64,000 nucleotides of DNA from RGIG3040 sp964410675 (GTDB taxonomy: Bacteria > Bacillota > Clostridia > Lachnospirales > Lachnospiraceae), in contig CAYPIB010000002.1 in the NCBI GenBank assembly GCA_964410675.1, positions 20,112 to 84,111 of the forward strand, given 5' to 3'. Shown here in pieces: positions 44,472 through 53,209 of the stretch. Both the position numbers and the translations under genes were made by a program. Below the pieces are notes generated by a model that did not search any database, was not told where the DNA came from, and saw only the letters and a program-made list of their open reading frames with translations. The stretch's first letter is position 1; every line of letters starts with the position of its first letter.

Positions 44472-45263
44472 ATGGCTAATCTAAAGGGTGTTTTTAAGGC
44501 GCAAAAAAAAGATGGTTCTATTTATTACCGCAGCTCCATCACACATAAATCAAAGCATATAAGTCTTGGCAGCTATATGGAAGCCCCCCTGGCACATTGT
44601 GCTTATCTAGAAGCTTCCCGTCTGCTTACAGATTTTACATTGACAATTGATACTTATACCCCATCCTTTCTATCCAATGATAAAACCGTAATACTATTAA
44701 ATTTTAGAGATAATGGTCTCTATTTCGGAACTCCGATTTATTTATATAAGCGTTTTTTTCATTACTATATAAATAAAAGCTTTGTTCTAACCTTTGATAT
44801 CGATGATCTTTTCTACTATTCTAACCGTAAAATTATGATACGCGGGGGACATTATTTTGTTTCCGATTATGGCATGCAAGTTAATATACTTAACCGTTAT
44901 GGAATAAGAAATTATGCGGTGAAAGGAAGAGATTATCATTTTAAAAATGATAATGACACTGATTTTCGATATGAGAATATTGTGATTATCAATCGCTACT
45001 ATGGTGTATCAAAGGTAATGCAAAAAAATCAAATACGTTATAAAGTAAAAATTCATATTAACGGGGATTATCAAGTTGGAACTTATAAAAGCGAAGAGAC
45101 TGCTGCGATAGCTTATAATAAAGCCGTTGATATTTTAAAAAAGCGCGGGGTGAATAAAGCCTTTCCAATTAATTTCGTCGAATCATTTTCCGCCTTGCAA
45201 TATGCAGAAATATATTCTAAAATAAAAATTTCAAATAAGATATTAAACTATACACCAAAATAA
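44472..45263 (+). CDS. AP2-like DNA-binding protein with HNH-endonuclease-like middle
   Basis: A 263-residue protein. The C-terminal 60 residues (about 176-235) match the AP2 fold: YYGVSKVMQKNQIRYKVKI, then GTYKSEETAAIAYNKAV. The first 50 residues (GVFKAQKKDGSIYYRSSI and LGSYMEAPLAHCAYLEAS) look like a second, degenerate AP2 module. The middle (about 105-175) ends in RDYHFKNDNDTDFRYENIVI, which resembles the end of phage HNH endonucleases (HHIDGN..NNR.ENL) but lacks the usual paired His. It could be a decayed homing endonuclease or a DNA-binding regulator derived from one. AGAAAGGATAATC precedes the ATG, and a perfect hairpin terminator overlaps the stop. It stands alone in an AT-rich setting, which suggests horizontal origin. 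Function unknown. Confidence 0.7.
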   Translation: MANLKGVFKAQKKDGSIYYRSSITHKSKHISLGSYMEAPLAHCAYLEASRLLTDFTLTIDTYTPSFLSNDKTVILLNFRDNGLYFGTPIYLYKRFFHYYINKSFVLTFDIDDLFYYSNRKIMIRGGHYFVSDYGMQVNILNRYGIRNYAVKGRDYHFKNDNDTDFRYENIVIINRYYGVSKVMQKNQIRYKVKIHINGDYQVGTYKSEETAAIAYNKAVDILKKRGVNKAFPINFVESFSALQYAEIYSKIKISNKILNYTPK

Positions 45264-45305
45264 TACTTGCAATAAACATTTTGTTTATTGCAAGTATTAT
45301 TTTTT
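45262..45305. terminator. Bidirectional terminator
   Basis: Perfect 17-base arms (45262-45278 and 45282-45298) around TTT, then a T run. It lies between the converging AP2/HNH-like gene and the GH25-like gene. Confidence 0.85.
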
Positions 45306-46437
45306 AACGCATATTATAATTTACAAAGGATACACTCAGTTCTGCATCACCGGAAATTCCTGAAATCTTTTCATTATTTTTATATTGCCAAATAGAAAAT
45401 TTATAAGGATAGTCTGGAACATCCTCATTCTGGTCAAGCCAGATTTCATATTTAATCAGCTTCGTTAAATCCAATTTACGCAAAAGCCAATATTTATTTC
45501 CATATATCATCGGTGTATATCCGGCTTCAGCTATTCTGTCACAAAAAACCCTTGCAATTTCAGTTAGCTGCATCTTATTTAAATTATCTGTCCTGGCCGA
45601 ATCATTGCTAATTTGTTCCATATCAAATACAACCGGATAATCCGGCGGATTTTCCAAAAGATTTGCTAAAACAAGATCCGCTTCTTCGATTGCTTCATCC
45701 GATGTAATCGCCTGAGAAAAAAATGTCACTCCTACTTTTAATCCTGCCGCTTTCGCATTGGTCATATTCGTTGTAAAATTTTCATCTAAAGTCACTTCAC
45801 CGGTACTATAGCCTCTGCCCCCGACACGCAGCATAACAAAATCAATTCCGGCACTTTTTAGCTGGCTAAAGTTAACCGTACCACTTTCTTGACTGACTGT
45901 TACACCTGCATAAGAAATTTTATTGCCATCTTCATAATATTTCATAATCGGCTCCTGATAGACAAGTCCGGTATAGTCATACTTATTTTTAGGTATGTAT
46001 GCATTAATCATGACCCACTCTTCACTTCCATCAGGGAGTGTTACTTTTGTCTTCGTGCCGCCATCCGATAAATCTTCGCCTTCTTCCTGTTCTCGCAGCT
46101 TAGATGCCTTCGCCTCATAGCTGTTATCTGAAATGGTTTTTTTATCTTTTAAGCCACTGCTTTCTTCTCTGTACATATCCCAGAAATCGAGCTGGTCCGA
46201 GGTGAGTGCTGAATCACCTAATATAAGTTCATCCCCGGATACTTCTCCATCCGTTTCCGTAATGTTCATATTCTGTTTCGCTTTTTCCTTAGTCTCACTG
46301 CTGTAACTATTTTCTTTGTTAACCATAAGTACAATCACTACAATTAAAATAATAAAGCTAATGACACCTACAGACATATATACAACCGGCAGACCGGTTT
46401 TATTATCATCGCTGTTAAAATCATCGGTTAAGCCCAT
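45304..46437 (-). CDS. Membrane-anchored GH25-like protein
   Basis: A 377-residue protein with a short cytoplasmic start, one membrane helix (17-39), a charged linker to about residue 170, and a C-terminal GH25 (lysozyme/muramidase-like) barrel. FDMEQ (271-275) matches the GH25 catalytic Asp/Glu pair and WLLRKLDL...IWLDQNEDVPDYPYKFSIWQY the later conserved strands. In active GH25 enzymes the barrel starts with G(I/V)DVSxxQG; here it reads GVTVSQESG, so the first catalytic Asp is Thr180. The protein may be inactive, altered or a sugar-binding relative. It faces the cell wall. It is monocistronic and diverges from the ApbE gene. Confidence 0.82.
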   Translation of the reverse strand: MGLTDDFNSDDNKTGLPVVYMSVGVISFIILIVVIVLMVNKENSYSSETKEKAKQNMNITETDGEVSGDELILGDSALTSDQLDFWDMYREESSGLKDKKTISDNSYEAKASKLREQEEGEDLSDGGTKTKVTLPDGSEEWVMINAYIPKNKYDYTGLVYQEPIMKYYEDGNKISYAGVTVSQESGTVNFSQLKSAGIDFVMLRVGGRGYSTGEVTLDENFTTNMTNAKAAGLKVGVTFFSQAITSDEAIEEADLVLANLLENPPDYPVVFDMEQISNDSARTDNLNKMQLTEIARVFCDRIAEAGYTPMIYGNKYWLLRKLDLTKLIKYEIWLDQNEDVPDYPYKFSIWQYKNNEKISGISGDAELSVSFVNYNMR

Positions 46438-46559
46438 ATTATACTCCCATCTAAAAAACTTTCTTTATACAACACGATATATCATCATAAGTTTAGCATA
46501 ATTTATCACTTCTTGAAACTGGTAAATTCAGTTTTTTATTATCCGCCTCCATTTCAATA

Positions 46560-46588
46560 TTGACAGCAAGCAATAACAATCATAAAAT
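46560..46588 (+). promoter_or_regulatory. ApbE-gene promoter
   Basis: TTGACA (46560-46565), exactly 17 bases, TAAAAT (46583-46588). It shows that translation must start downstream, at 46623. Confidence 0.8.
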
Positions 46589-46622
46589 CACTTATATATC
46601 TTTATGGAAGGATTTATTTCTT

Positions 46623-47672
46623 ATGAACAACAAAACAGCTAAAGTTAGCTTTCAATATTTTATTCCGGCTTTATTTCTGATATTTTTTTGTTTGCCTCTA
46701 CTTATTACAGGCTGTAGTCTATCACAAGAAACTGAGCCTGTTTCAAAAACAGCTTATGCCTTAAATACGGTTATTAACATTACTGTTTATGAACTTGATA
46801 CTGATTTATCTCTTTCTAAAAAAGAAGTATTAAAGCGCAAAGAGGAACTCACTGCCGGGGCCGTTTCATTATGTGAGGAATTGGAAGGAAAATTTAGCAA
46901 AACAATCGAAGGCACTGAAATTTGGAATTTAAATCACAGTGACGGAAAGTGGATAGAACTATCTAAGAATACATTTCACCTATTAAAAGAGGCTCTTTAC
47001 TATTGTGAGTTAACAGATGGCAAAATAGATCTTACGATTGCTCCGGTTAAAGATTTATGGGATTTTACCGGAGAAAATGGACTGCCAAAAGATAAAATGC
47101 TGGAAACAGCCCTTACTCATGTGAATTATAAAGCATTAGAATTAGATTCTACTAACCTTTCGGCTCGTCTGGCTGACTCAGAATCTTCTGTTGATCTTGG
47201 TTTTATTGCAAAGGGATATATCGCTGATTTGCTAAAAGAATACTTAAAGAAAAATGGTGTTACAAGTGCTTTAATTAATCTTGGCGGCAATGTTATAACT
47301 ATCGGTTCAAAACCAGATGGCAGTGCCTTTCAAATTGGAATTCAAAAACCCTTTGACGAGCACGGAAGCTATCTTATGAAAATAAATACTTCGGATGGCT
47401 CTGTTGTTACAAGTGGAATTTATGAGCGTTATTTTGCATTTAATGATAATATTTATCATCATATTCTAGACACGAATACCGGTTACCCTGTTGATAACTC
47501 CTTACTCTCTGTAACTATTTTGTCCGCTTCTTCCACTGACGGAGATGGACTAAGTACCACCTGCCTTGCTCTGGGATTTGAACATGCAAAAAGACTAATC
47601 GAAAGCCTTGATGACGTGGAAGCAATATTTGTTATGAAAGACTACAAAATATATGATACCCGCACAAAATAG
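46623..47672 (+). CDS. apbE: FAD:protein FMN transferase (ApbE family lipoprotein)
   Basis: A 349-residue lipoprotein with a signal peptide ending in LLITGC (lipobox Cys31). It transfers FMN from FAD to Thr in SGAT-type motifs of membrane redox proteins. The ApbE features are GFIAKGYIADLLKEYL, INLGGNVITIGSKPDG, then HHILDTNTGYPVD, and DGDGLSTTCLALG (Mg-binding region). It acts outside the membrane. The Rnf operon lies about 2-7 kb away and encodes RnfG (SGAT) and RnfD (TGATPL), which are the natural substrates. I chose the ATG at 46623 because a longer frame would begin at the -35 box itself; the site GGAAGG is rather far (about 11 bases). Confidence 0.93.
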   Translation: MNNKTAKVSFQYFIPALFLIFFCLPLLITGCSLSQETEPVSKTAYALNTVINITVYELDTDLSLSKKEVLKRKEELTAGAVSLCEELEGKFSKTIEGTEIWNLNHSDGKWIELSKNTFHLLKEALYYCELTDGKIDLTIAPVKDLWDFTGENGLPKDKMLETALTHVNYKALELDSTNLSARLADSESSVDLGFIAKGYIADLLKEYLKKNGVTSALINLGGNVITIGSKPDGSAFQIGIQKPFDEHGSYLMKINTSDGSVVTSGIYERYFAFNDNIYHHILDTNTGYPVDNSLLSVTILSASSTDGDGLSTTCLALGFEHAKRLIESLDDVEAIFVMKDYKIYDTRTK

Positions 47673-47684
47673 TGCGGGTTTTTA
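47659..47684 (+). terminator. ApbE-gene terminator overlapping the stop codon
   Basis: Arms CCCGCAC (47659-47665) and GTGCGGG (47672-47678, plus strand), with the TAG stop (47670-47672) at the end of the loop, then TTTTTAT. The hairpin starts inside the coding region. Confidence 0.8.
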
Positions 47685-47706
47685 TGTGATGGGACAGTCC
47701 TCTTTC

Positions 47707-49086
47707 TTATTCTGTTTTTAAAAACGCTTCATATCCTCTTTTCACTTCATACAAATCGGCTTTACTAGTTGCCTCAAAAGGTGCATGCATATTTAGTACC
47801 GGCACACCACAATCGATTACATTCATTCCATATCGAGCAAGGATATAGGCAATTGTACCGCCGCCGCCTGCATCTACCTTTCCAAGCTCCGCTGTTTGAA
47901 AACTAACGTCTGCTTCTTCCATGATTCTACGTAAAAAACCAATATATTCCGCATTTGCATCATTAGAACTCGATTTACCCCTTGCACCGGTATATTTTTT
48001 GAATATCATACCATGCCCTAAATAAGCAACATTTTTCTTATCAAAGCTTGAAGCAAAGCTTGGATCAAAACCGGCTCCCACATCTGATGAAAGCATTCTG
48101 GAATTAGCAAGACACCTCCTTAAAGACAATTCTTTAAAACCATCTGTAAGTTCCATAACTTCTGCGACACAATTCTCAAAAAACTTAGACTTCATCCCGG
48201 TGGCACCAACGCTGCCTATTTCTTCTTTATCGACAAGAATACAGCAAGCTGTGCGTGTTACATTGGAAACATTCAACGTTGCTTCAAGAGAACTATATGC
48301 ACATACTCTATCATCCTGTCCATATGCCAAAATCATGCTTCTGTCAAAACCAGCATCTTTTGCTTTTCCCGCCGGAACGACCTCCAATTCAGCTGAAATA
48401 AAGTCGTCTTCTTCTATATCATATGTTTGCTTTAATATATGAAGGATACCTGCTGTCACTTTGTCCTTTTCTTCATTCTTTAACGGCTTATTTCCAACAA
48501 TAATATCAAGCGCTTCCCCTTCAATTACCTTATTTGCTTTCTTCTCCATCTGCTCACCGGATAAGTGAACCAATAGATCGGAAACAAAAAACACCGGATC
48601 ATCCTCTTCTTCACCAATATTAATAATCACTGTTGTACCATCTTTTTTAACTACAACCCCATGCAGTGCCAAAGGAATTGTTACCCATTGATACTTTTTG
48701 ATTCCTCCATAGTAATGCGTATCTAAATAAGCTAAATCTGCTTCTTCATAAAGTGGGTTTTGCTTAATGTCCAGTCTTGGCGAATCAATGTGGGCACCTA
48801 ATATATTGATACCCTCTTCTAAAGGCTTGGTCCCTATCTGAAACAGTATAATATTTTTATCCATATTAACAGCATAGACTTTATCTCCTGCTTGAAGCTT
48901 CTTCTTTTGCTGTTTTAATTTTTCAAGCTCCACATATCCCTCTTTTTCAATTTGATTTACGATAATATGGACACATTCTCTCTCTGTCTTTCCCAGATCC
49001 AAAAATCTACGATAAGAAGCACTCAATTTCTCAACCTCAATTAACTGCTCCTCCGTATACTTCTCCCATAAACTAGTTGTCTTCAT
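47707..49086 (-). CDS. M18-family aminopeptidase
   Basis: A 459-residue cytosolic zinc aminopeptidase of the aspartyl/M18 family (ApeB-like). Metal-binding and catalytic segments are GAHIDSPRLDIKQNPLYEE, ILAYGQDDRVCAYSSLEA, LVDKEEIGSVGATGM and YLGHGMIFKKYTGARGKS, with the C-terminal MHAPFEATSKADLYE. Length fits the family. I chose the ATG at 49086, which follows AAGGAG; five more codons are in frame upstream. Its leader is an unusual purine-rich repeat, and beyond that lies a 198-nt inverted-repeat element that separates it from the Rnf operon. Confidence 0.92.
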   Translation of the reverse strand: MKTTSLWEKYTEEQLIEVEKLSASYRRFLDLGKTERECVHIIVNQIEKEGYVELEKLKQQKKKLQAGDKVYAVNMDKNIILFQIGTKPLEEGINILGAHIDSPRLDIKQNPLYEEADLAYLDTHYYGGIKKYQWVTIPLALHGVVVKKDGTTVIINIGEEEDDPVFFVSDLLVHLSGEQMEKKANKVIEGEALDIIVGNKPLKNEEKDKVTAGILHILKQTYDIEEDDFISAELEVVPAGKAKDAGFDRSMILAYGQDDRVCAYSSLEATLNVSNVTRTACCILVDKEEIGSVGATGMKSKFFENCVAEVMELTDGFKELSLRRCLANSRMLSSDVGAGFDPSFASSFDKKNVAYLGHGMIFKKYTGARGKSSSNDANAEYIGFLRRIMEEADVSFQTAELGKVDAGGGGTIAYILARYGMNVIDCGVPVLNMHAPFEATSKADLYEVKRGYEAFLKTE

Positions 49087-49099
49087 ACCCTTCTCCTTC

Positions 49100-49205
49100 A
49101 CTCTCTTATTATCTTATAAATCTTCTAATCTTTTTATCTTTAGCTCTTTTAGTCCTTTACTCTTTTAATCTTTTTGTCTTTTTGTCCTACTCTTAAACAT
49201 TTAAG
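49100..49205 (-). repeat. Purine-rich degenerate repeat in the M18 leader
   Basis: Read on the minus strand, this stretch consists of recurring AAAAGA- and AAAGA-containing units of about 9-11 bases (AAAAAGACAAAAAGATTAA and similar). It contains almost no pyrimidine runs. It lies directly in front of the M18 aminopeptidase gene. The repeat is irregular and may reflect slippage. Confidence 0.6.
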
Positions 49206-49217
49206 AGCTTATTTTTT

Positions 49218-49415
49218 GGTTGACGGCTTGGAGGGCGGTTCTCCCTGCCGGTGTTTTGAAAGCCCTCTTTTCTATGGAAATGAGACCTTAAGCAGCTTTT
49301 AAAAGCATGAAAGCCACTGCTGCACATGCTTTTACGCTTAAGGGCTCATTGCAATGCCCAGAAAAACGGGATTTCAAAACATTGGCAGGGAGAGCCGCCC
49401 TCTATGCCGACAACC
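49218..49415. repeat. 198-nt long imperfect inverted repeat (MITE- or ncRNA-like)
   Basis: Outer arms 49218-49265 and 49368-49415 are inverted copies that agree at about 41 of 48 positions (GAGGGCGG, TCTCCCTGCC and TGTTTTGAAA are shared). Inside them further paired segments occur: AATGAG with CTCATT, CTTAAGC with GCTTAAG, and AAAAGCATG with CATGCTTTT. The whole element can fold into one rod. It lies between rnfB and the M18 gene, encodes no protein, and is much GC-richer than its surroundings. I saw no clear target duplication. Confidence 0.8.
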
Positions 49416-49464
49416 AGCACCAAAGCCCTAAACGTTTATATATATATTCTTTTCAATTTTAACT

Positions 49465-50265
49465 TTAATTAACCATCAAAATAGTTTTCTTTGGGCATTT
49501 CTCGGCACATGCGCCACAGGAGGTGCATTTCTGCTGATCAATTTTTGCTAAAAAGTTTTCAACTGTTACCGCATCACTTTGACATTGCTTTACGCATATA
49601 CTACAGCCAATACAGCCTGCCTGGCATTCCTTCATTACAATCGGACCTTTCTCGTTGGAAGAACAGGCAACTGCATATTGGCTATTATATGGTATTAACG
49701 AAATAATATTTTTAGGACACGCTGCCACGCATTTTCCGCACGCCTTACATGCCTCTTTATTAACAACAGCTACTCCATTTTCTATATGAATTGCATCAAA
49801 CGGACATGCTTTTACACAGGAACCATATCCGAGACAGCCGGAATTACAGCTTTTCTCACCGCCATTGGGAAGAAACTCTGCCATTTGGCAATCCTCAACT
49901 CCTGAATACTCATAATCTGTTGCTGCCTTATCACAATCGCCTGCACAGGCAACAAAAGCTGTCATTCTTATATTATCCTCTGCCTTTACCCCCATAATGT
50001 CTGCAATAGCCTTTCCCACAAGCTCCCCGCCTACAGGACAGCCATTGACCGGAGCCTCTTTGTTTGCAATTGCTGCTGCTAATCCTGAACAGCCTGTGTA
50101 ACCGCACCCTCCGCAGTTAGCACCCGGTAAAGCTTCTAATATTGCTTCTTCTTTTTCATTCACGTCAACTTTAAACTTAATACCTGCTGCTCCTAAAAAA
50201 AGGCCGATAAACAGACCAACGACACCAATAATGGCCGTAGCTATTAAGATACTCATCATATTCAT
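49465..50265 (-). CDS. rnfB: Rnf complex subunit B
   Basis: A 266-residue iron-sulfur protein of the Rnf ferredoxin:NAD oxidoreductase. An N-terminal membrane helix (about 5-27) is followed by a four-Cys cluster domain with CGGCGYTGCSGLAAA. Then come several ferredoxin-type CxxCxxCxxxCP motifs: CVKACP, CKACGKCVAACP, CIGCSICVKQC and CTSCGACAEKCP. It takes electrons from reduced ferredoxin on the cytoplasmic side. It is the last gene of the operon, 12 bases after rnfA, with TAGGAGG before its ATG. No clear terminator follows; the long inverted repeat lies just downstream. Confidence 0.96.
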   Translation of the reverse strand: MNMMSILIATAIIGVVGLFIGLFLGAAGIKFKVDVNEKEEAILEALPGANCGGCGYTGCSGLAAAIANKEAPVNGCPVGGELVGKAIADIMGVKAEDNIRMTAFVACAGDCDKAATDYEYSGVEDCQMAEFLPNGGEKSCNSGCLGYGSCVKACPFDAIHIENGVAVVNKEACKACGKCVAACPKNIISLIPYNSQYAVACSSNEKGPIVMKECQAGCIGCSICVKQCQSDAVTVENFLAKIDQQKCTSCGACAEKCPKKTILMVN

Positions 50266-50277
50266 TCTCTTATCCTC

Positions 50278-50859
50278 CTACAGCAAGCCTGAAAATCCGC
50301 AAAATGCAATGGCCATAAGCCCTGCTGTTACAAGTACAATCGGCATACCCTGAAAAGGCTTCGGTACGTCATTGTATGCCATTTTCTCACGAATACCGGC
50401 TAAAATAATAATTGCAACAGTAAAACCAAACGCTGTTGCAAATCCATTTACAACACTTTCCAATATGCTATAAGATTTTTGAACATTCGTAAGTGCTACA
50501 CCAAGCACGGCACAGTTTGTCGTAATAAGTGGTAAATATACACCAAGTGACTCATAAAGCGCCGGCATGCTTTTCTTTAAAAACATTTCAACAAATTGTA
50601 CGAGTGCTGCGATTAAAAGAATAAATACAATCGTTTGTAAATATGTAATATTGCATGGCACCAATACAAATTTATAAAATAAACCAGCCACTAACGACGC
50701 TAGTGTAATAACAAATATAACAGCTGTTCCCATACCTGCCGCTGTCTTTACTTGTTTGGATACACCGAGGAACGGACAAAGCCCAAGAAATTGACTCAGT
50801 ACGACATTGCTCACTAGGGCAGAACCAATCGCAAGTAAAATCAAATCACTCATCTGCAC
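50278..50859 (-). CDS. rnfA: Rnf complex subunit A
   Basis: A 193-residue integral membrane subunit with six predicted helices. Family segments are NVVLSQFLGLCPFLGVSK and TTNCAVLGVALTNVQ. In current models RnfA and RnfE form an inverted pair that carries a membrane-buried [2Fe-2S] cluster, using Cys residues such as those in LCPFLG and TNCAVLG. It overlaps the end of rnfE by 14 bases and precedes rnfB by 12. Confidence 0.97.
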   Translation of the reverse strand: MQMSDLILLAIGSALVSNVVLSQFLGLCPFLGVSKQVKTAAGMGTAVIFVITLASLVAGLFYKFVLVPCNITYLQTIVFILLIAALVQFVEMFLKKSMPALYESLGVYLPLITTNCAVLGVALTNVQKSYSILESVVNGFATAFGFTVAIIILAGIREKMAYNDVPKPFQGMPIVLVTAGLMAIAFCGFSGLL

Positions 50860-51646
50860 TTTCCTCCTTTATTAAACGTTCTGCCTTTTCTCCCACTGAC
50901 ATATCAGCACCGTTTTCATCATAAAAACGTCTGGCACTGCACCCCTTGTCACCGCAATTCATACAGTCATCCGAACACCCTGAGCCAATCTTACTCATAT
51001 CCCTGCCTTTTTTCTCACCATCCATTTTAACTTTGTTCTGTATTGCAACAAGGCAGGCAAGAACGAAAAATGCTCCCGGTGCAAGAACAAAAATGCTTGC
51101 CGGTGTAAACCATGCTATTTCATATCCACCGATCAGCCAAGGATTATCGGCAGTCGGCATAAGATGAAATCCAAAAATATCACCAGCTCCTATCAGTTCC
51201 CTTACTGCGCCGATACATGTTAATGCAAAGGAAAAACCAAGTCCCATTCCAAGACCGTCAAAAAAAGATGGAAGAACCGGATTTTTGGATGCATATGCTT
51301 CTGCCCGGCCTAAAATAATACAATTAACAACAATAAGAGGGATGTAGATTCCAAGTGAGTCATACAGGGAAGGTAAATATCCTTCCAGCAACAATTCTAA
51401 AACAGTTACAAAAGAAGCGATAATAACGATAAACGCCGGTATTCTTACTTTGTCAGGAATCACTTTTCGAAGCAGTGAAATAAATATATTACTTAAAGCA
51501 AGCACTACTGTCGTTGTCAGGCCCATTCCAAGACCATTTACAGCAGAAGTTGTAACAGCAAGTGTCGGACACATGCCGAGCATTAATACAAACGTTGGAT
51601 TTTCTCTTAGAATACCATTTTGCATTCTTTCTTTTGCACTATTCAT
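50846..51646 (-). CDS. rnfE: Rnf complex subunit E
   Basis: A 266-residue membrane subunit homologous to RnfA, containing LMLGMCPTLAVTTSAVNGLGMG and IVVNCIILGRAEAYASKN. The N-terminal 200 residues are polytopic. The C-terminal 65 residues are a hydrophilic tail rich in Cys (GCSDDCMNCGDKGCSARRFY), which is longer than in proteobacterial RnfE and could hold metal or be an extension typical of Clostridia. Its end overlaps the start of rnfA by 14 bases, and its ATG overlaps the end of rnfG by 8 bases. Confidence 0.94.
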   Translation of the reverse strand: MNSAKERMQNGILRENPTFVLMLGMCPTLAVTTSAVNGLGMGLTTTVVLALSNIFISLLRKVIPDKVRIPAFIVIIASFVTVLELLLEGYLPSLYDSLGIYIPLIVVNCIILGRAEAYASKNPVLPSFFDGLGMGLGFSFALTCIGAVRELIGAGDIFGFHLMPTADNPWLIGGYEIAWFTPASIFVLAPGAFFVLACLVAIQNKVKMDGEKKGRDMSKIGSGCSDDCMNCGDKGCSARRFYDENGADMSVGEKAERLIKEESADE

Positions 51647-52268
51647 TATTCCCGCCTCCCTTTACAATATTTTTATATTCTTTTGTAAAATATGAAAGTC
51701 CTGCATTCACTCCATTTGTTACAGCGTTTGTTGTAATGGTAGCACCGCTGATTGCGTCAATTTCACCTTCTGCTGCGGCACCTGATTTCGTTGAGGTATA
51801 TTGATCTGCTTTTTTATTTTCAAATTGAGGTTTCAAAACGGTTTCTGCCTTCATTCCAAGTCCCGGTGTTTCTGAAATTGATAAAATGGAAATGCCATTC
51901 AAAGTCTTATCCAAAGCAATCCCCATATAAAATCCAATATCACCACTATACCCCTCATGTGACACAACATTTAAAACCATACCAAGCGCTTTTCCCGCAT
52001 CGTCTTTGGCTATTAGAACATCATGAATCGAAATCCCAGGATAACCAAGTTCCGCTAATATCTCATCCGATACTCCCGATTTTTCATCTATTAAAACTTC
52101 CTCAAACTCTGCTGCTTCCTGAAAAACCTCTTTACATGCTTCATTTTTTGCTTTTATTTTCTGCTCCTCAATCGGAGCTTTAGTAACTTCAAAAACTAAT
52201 CCTAAAAGGCAGCCTGCTATTATTGTAATGATAAATAAAATCGCTGCATCCTTTAACATATTTTTCAT
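51639..52268 (-). CDS. rnfG: Rnf complex subunit G
   Basis: A 209-residue subunit with one N-terminal membrane helix (about 8-26) and an extracytoplasmic FMN domain. The flavinylation site is SGAT (Ser174 to Thr177), where FMN is attached to the Thr by ApbE. ETPGLGMKAE is another conserved patch. It overlaps rnfE by 8 and rnfD by 4 bases. Confidence 0.95.
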   Translation of the reverse strand: MKNMLKDAAILFIITIIAGCLLGLVFEVTKAPIEEQKIKAKNEACKEVFQEAAEFEEVLIDEKSGVSDEILAELGYPGISIHDVLIAKDDAGKALGMVLNVVSHEGYSGDIGFYMGIALDKTLNGISILSISETPGLGMKAETVLKPQFENKKADQYTSTKSGAAAEGEIDAISGATITTNAVTNGVNAGLSYFTKEYKNIVKGGGNNE

Positions 52269-53197
52269 GCCTTCTCTCCTCCTTTACCAAAGCCTTTTGG
52301 AAGAGTTACCTTTTCTATCAGCGGTACTAAAATATTACCTAATATAATGGCATAGGAAACTCCTTCTGCACTGGCACCAAAAATACGGAAAATACCTGTT
52401 AATACTCCCAGTAAAATACCATATACATATTGTCCTTTTTTAGTAATGGGACGAGTCACATAATCTGTCGCCATAAAAAAGGCACCAAGCATCAAGCCGC
52501 CGCCGGCTAACTGAGAACTGATATAATTCATATCAAGTCCGCGTCCTGAAAATAACATTAAAAAAATTACAAAAGAAATAATATAGCTAAATGGTACCTT
52601 CAAGTCAATGACACCCATCGCGATTAAAAAGATTGCTCCAAGCAAAATAGCAATGACTGATGTCTCTCCTATTGTACCGGCTGTCTTTCCAATTACCATT
52701 GAAAGTGTATCCACACTGCCGCCATTTTTTAAAACTGCAAGCGGAGTTGCACCCGTATATGCATCACAATCAAAGTTAGTCATAATCGGAGTAAAGGAAA
52801 TTAATAAAAAGCATCTTGCCGCAAGAGCAGGATTCATAAAATTTTGTCCCAATCCGCCAAACAGCATTTTTACTACCCCGATTGCAAAGGCTCCACCGAT
52901 TACCCCAATCCACCATGGTGCCCTTGGCGGAAGGTTTAATGCCAAAAGCAAACCGGTAATGACTGCTGATAAATCGTTTATTGTATTTTTCTTATTGCAT
53001 ATTTTATTGAAAATACTCTCTGTTATGACTGATGAAGCAATCGTAACAAAAATTATTAATAATGCATGAATCCCAAAATTAAAAATGCCAAAAAACGTTG
53101 TGGGTAAAAGTGCCACAATTACATACAGCATAATTTTGCTTGTCGTATCTTTTGAACGTATATGGGGATTTGATGAAACTTTCAAAACATCTTTCAC
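52265..53197 (-). CDS. rnfD: Rnf complex subunit D
   Basis: A 310-residue polytopic subunit with eight to ten helices. The second flavinylation motif is TGATPL (148-153; FMN on Thr151). LPPRAPWWIGVIGGAFAIG and NFMNPALAARCFLL are family landmarks. It takes part in the ion-translocating path. It starts 13 bases after rnfC and overlaps rnfG by 4 bases. Confidence 0.96.
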   Translation of the reverse strand: MKDVLKVSSNPHIRSKDTTSKIMLYVIVALLPTTFFGIFNFGIHALLIIFVTIASSVITESIFNKICNKKNTINDLSAVITGLLLALNLPPRAPWWIGVIGGAFAIGVVKMLFGGLGQNFMNPALAARCFLLISFTPIMTNFDCDAYTGATPLAVLKNGGSVDTLSMVIGKTAGTIGETSVIAILLGAIFLIAMGVIDLKVPFSYIISFVIFLMLFSGRGLDMNYISSQLAGGGLMLGAFFMATDYVTRPITKKGQYVYGILLGVLTGIFRIFGASAEGVSYAIILGNILVPLIEKVTLPKGFGKGGEKA

Positions 53198-53209
53198 GTC
53201 TTTTTCCTC

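Noticed and set aside
52608..53069. Open frame of 153 residues on the plus strand inside rnfD.
   Set aside because: rnfD is certain on the other strand; the frame is a complement of its hydrophobic codons.
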